Assembly (NCBI GenBank): GCA_016779185.1
Contig: JADHOA010000003.1
Span: 1 to 44,685 of the forward strand
Reading direction: 5' to 3'
From: Rubripirellula sp.
GTDB taxonomy: Bacteria; Planctomycetota; Planctomycetia; Pirellulales; Pirellulaceae
DNA length: 44,685 nucleotides
The notes under the pieces were generated by a model. That model did no database searches and was not told where the DNA came from. It saw only the letters and a list, made by a program, of their open reading frames with translations. The translations under genes were made by a program, and so were the position numbers. Shown here piece by piece: positions 43,118-44,685 of this stretch; within the stretch, counting starts at the first letter, position 1, and every line of letters begins with the position of its first letter.

Positions 43118-44077
43118 TCATGCCTTGGACTTGTTCCATCTTTGCTTGATGGCATCGGTTAGTACCGCTGCAATGATTACTGATCCTGTGATAACTTGTT
43201 TGATCGGATCGCTCGCACCAAGTTGTGCGAGTCCTGTTTGGAGTGTCGCAATGATCAGAACACCCAAAAAAGTGGAGAGTACATTACCTCGACCTCCCAT
43301 CAGACTTGTCCCACCGATGACGCAGGCGGCAATAGCGGAAAGCTCTATACCTACAGCGGCATTGGGGTCGGCTGTGGAGAGTTTTGCAGCATGAATAACA
43401 CCCGCAATACCGCAAAGTATTCCGCATAATACGAAAGTTGCGATCTGATAGGGAGCAACGTTAATGCCTGACAGACGCACTGCATTTTCGTTTGTGCCAA
43501 TCGCGATAAAATAGCGTCCAAACGCCATGCGGGATAGCAAGAATTGTCCGGCGAATACTGTGAAAAGAGCGAAAACAAATGCTGGTGAAATTAAAAGATA
43601 GGGAATTGGATCGCTGATAGATTCGATGATTGTGCCAATATATTTCGTCTCCGATTTAGTTACCAATTTCGTCAGTCCCCTCGCAACTTCGAGCATTCCA
43701 AGGGTGACAATAAAGGATGGTATGCGAGCTTTGATCGAAATCAATCCGTTGATCAACCCGCATGTTGCCGCTGCGATGATTGCGGTTGCACCCGCGACGA
43801 TGAGAGGTAGTTCTCGATCGACAATCAGTACCCCAAAGATTGCAGAAGATAGCGCCAACACAGATCCAACAGAGAGGTCTATTCCTCGCGCGATCAAAAC
43901 AAAGGTCATGCCTACGGAAACGAGCGTAAGATCCGGTATTTGATTCGCAATTGATACTAGGGTAGCGATTTCCGAAAAATGATCTGTGGTCATGCCAAAG
44001 ATAAGGCAGATCAGAAGAAGGACGGCGATAAGACTGCCATGATGCTTGGCAATGGAATCCAGATGTTTTGATTTCAC
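43118..44077 (-). CDS. ABC sugar importer permease (RbsC-like)
   Basis: The 319-residue protein is a multi-pass membrane permease of the carbohydrate uptake CUT2/branched-chain type. It has about eight to ten hydrophobic segments and family sequence such as GMTFVLIARGIDLSVGSVLAL, PSFIVTLGMLEVARGL, IATFVLCGILCGIAGVI, SAIAACVIGGTSLMGGRG and GVLIIATLQTGLAQLG. The GIDLSVG and GGTSLMGGRG motifs are typical of ribose, xylose and autoinducer-2 permeases. The transported sugar is not evident. Its start overlaps the stop of the ATPase gene by four bases, so both are parts of one operon that continues to the right; the solute-binding protein is not within the window. Confidence 0.93.
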   Translation of the reverse strand: MKSKHLDSIAKHHGSLIAVLLLICLIFGMTTDHFSEIATLVSIANQIPDLTLVSVGMTFVLIARGIDLSVGSVLALSSAIFGVLIVDRELPLIVAGATAIIAAATCGLINGLISIKARIPSFIVTLGMLEVARGLTKLVTKSETKYIGTIIESISDPIPYLLISPAFVFALFTVFAGQFLLSRMAFGRYFIAIGTNENAVRLSGINVAPYQIATFVLCGILCGIAGVIHAAKLSTADPNAAVGIELSAIAACVIGGTSLMGGRGNVLSTFLGVLIIATLQTGLAQLGASDPIKQVITGSVIIAAVLTDAIKQRWNKSKA

Positions 44078-44685
44078 GCACTACCCTCGTTTTGATGCGT
44101 GTGAAAGCAAGATTTTACAATGGCTTCTCGGTTCCAATTAGTCCGATCAAATGTTTCTGTAATGCGCCCGCCAGCGAGGACTGCGATGCGGTCGCAGATT
44201 TCCATCATCTCATGTAAGTCACTGCTCACCATAATAATGCTCTTTCCATCCGAAACAAATTGTTGCATCAAGTCGTAAATTGATCGTCTTGCTGCCGCGT
44301 CAATTCCTCGTGTTGGCTCGTCCAATAACAAAATTTCGGCATCGGTAATTAGCCATTTTCCTATTGCAACTTTTTGTTGATTGCCTCCACTCAATGTTTC
44401 GACCGATTGTGAAACCGCTGAGCTGTTTATTTTCAAATTGGTCCTAAGGGTCTCCGCGGTCATGATTTCGTCGTTGATCTGAATGACACCAAAACGTGTG
44501 AATCGTTTCCATAAGGAAGAGACAGTAAGATTGGTTTTGACGTCCAATTCAACCATCAAACCAGCGGACTTGCGATCCTCAGGAAGAAGGCCAATCCCCG
44601 ATTTCGCTGCAACGTGAGTTTTGGAAAAAATTCGGCGATAATCGTCGCTGAATAGTTGTTGTGTTCCGCTGCAATCAGCTGTTTC
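44074..44685 (-). CDS. ABC sugar importer ATPase (RbsA-like), 5' part outside window
   Basis: The frame is open to the right edge, so only the C-terminal 203 residues of a normally about 500-residue tandem ATPase are visible. They include GIGLLPEDRK (family motif in the second nucleotide-binding domain), the signature ETLSGGNQQKVAIGKWL, Walker B with ILLLDEPTRGID, and the switch region MVSSDLHEMMEICDR. These define the RbsA/XylG/MglA group that energises monosaccharide uptake. An ATG at 44556 is internal; family sequence continues upstream of it. The stop overlaps the permease start by four bases, which shows translational coupling. Confidence 0.93.
   Translation of the reverse strand, partial: ETADCSGTQQLFSDDYRRIFSKTHVAAKSGIGLLPEDRKSAGLMVELDVKTNLTVSSLWKRFTRFGVIQINDEIMTAETLRTNLKINSSAVSQSVETLSGGNQQKVAIGKWLITDAEILLLDEPTRGIDAAARRSIYDLMQQFVSDGKSIIMVSSDLHEMMEICDRIAVLAGGRITETFDRTNWNREAIVKSCFHTHQNEGSA

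Noticed and set aside
1-44685. Search for mobile elements, CRISPR arrays, tRNA or rRNA genes
   Set aside because: No transposase, integrase or phage motif, no evenly spaced repeats, and no tRNA-like TψC sequence in any gap could be recognised by eye.

Overview
The window looks like a chromosomal segment of a marine planctomycete, most likely Pirellulaceae-like. This is inferred from gene families. It holds a PVC-type propeller/HEAT/CxxCH haem protein, a secreted sulfatase, a Tat-exported Gfo/Idh oxidoreductase, a DUF1080-PhoD-like fusion, a GlcN6P-deaminase/PIG-L fusion, HtrA-like proteases, a Ser/Thr kinase with a multi-pass membrane tail, and many secreted hydrolases. Shine-Dalgarno sites are mostly weak. 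I see no rRNA, tRNA, CRISPR array, insertion sequence, integrase or prophage gene.

Layout. 1-7.1 kb: end of an endonuclease/exonuclease/phosphatase-family gene, carB, an orphan sigma-54 response regulator, and dusB on the minus strand. 7.2-14.8 kb: secreted aldose epimerase, a membrane C39-like cysteine peptidase, a Tat-exported Gfo/Idh oxidoreductase, and the large haem protein. 14.9-20.7 kb (all minus): acyltransferase, NagB/PIG-L fusion, ROK kinase, metallo-beta-lactamase-fold hydrolase, NAD-dependent epimerase-like protein. 20.8-23.0 kb: a plus-strand pair made of an apparently active trypsin/PDZ protease and a degenerate paralogue with the PDZ inside the protease fold. 23.0-26.4 kb (minus): metG, an alpha/beta hydrolase and a GNAT acetyltransferase in one tight unit. 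26.8-30.2 kb: a thioredoxin-like/trypsin fusion and a DUF1080-PhoD fusion, convergent. 30.4-33.8 kb: a coiled-coil protein, a membrane Ser/Thr kinase and a small membrane protein, probably one signalling cassette. 33.9-40.4 kb: asparagine synthase-type amidotransferase, secreted esterase, prolyl-oligopeptidase-like protein and zinc alcohol dehydrogenase. 40.5-44.7 kb: a stand-alone FtsH (M41)-type peptidase, a sulfatase, and the distal part of a ribose-type ABC importer operon (permease plus truncated ATPase).

Common theme. Much of the window suits a particle- or polysaccharide-degrading lifestyle: sulfatase, mutarotase, amino-sugar kinase and deaminase/deacetylase, sugar ABC importer, sugar-type oxidoreductases, secreted esterases and phosphoesterase. 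Four genes encode proteases or protease-like envelope proteins, and one kinase cassette probably senses the envelope. The housekeeping genes (carB, dusB, metG) are scattered among them.

No clearly new multi-gene system is proven here. The best candidates for something undescribed are the protease/pseudo-protease pair, the thioredoxin-like/trypsin fusion, the kinase cassette and the solitary M41 peptidase. Function calls rest on motif reading and memory of families; no database search was run.
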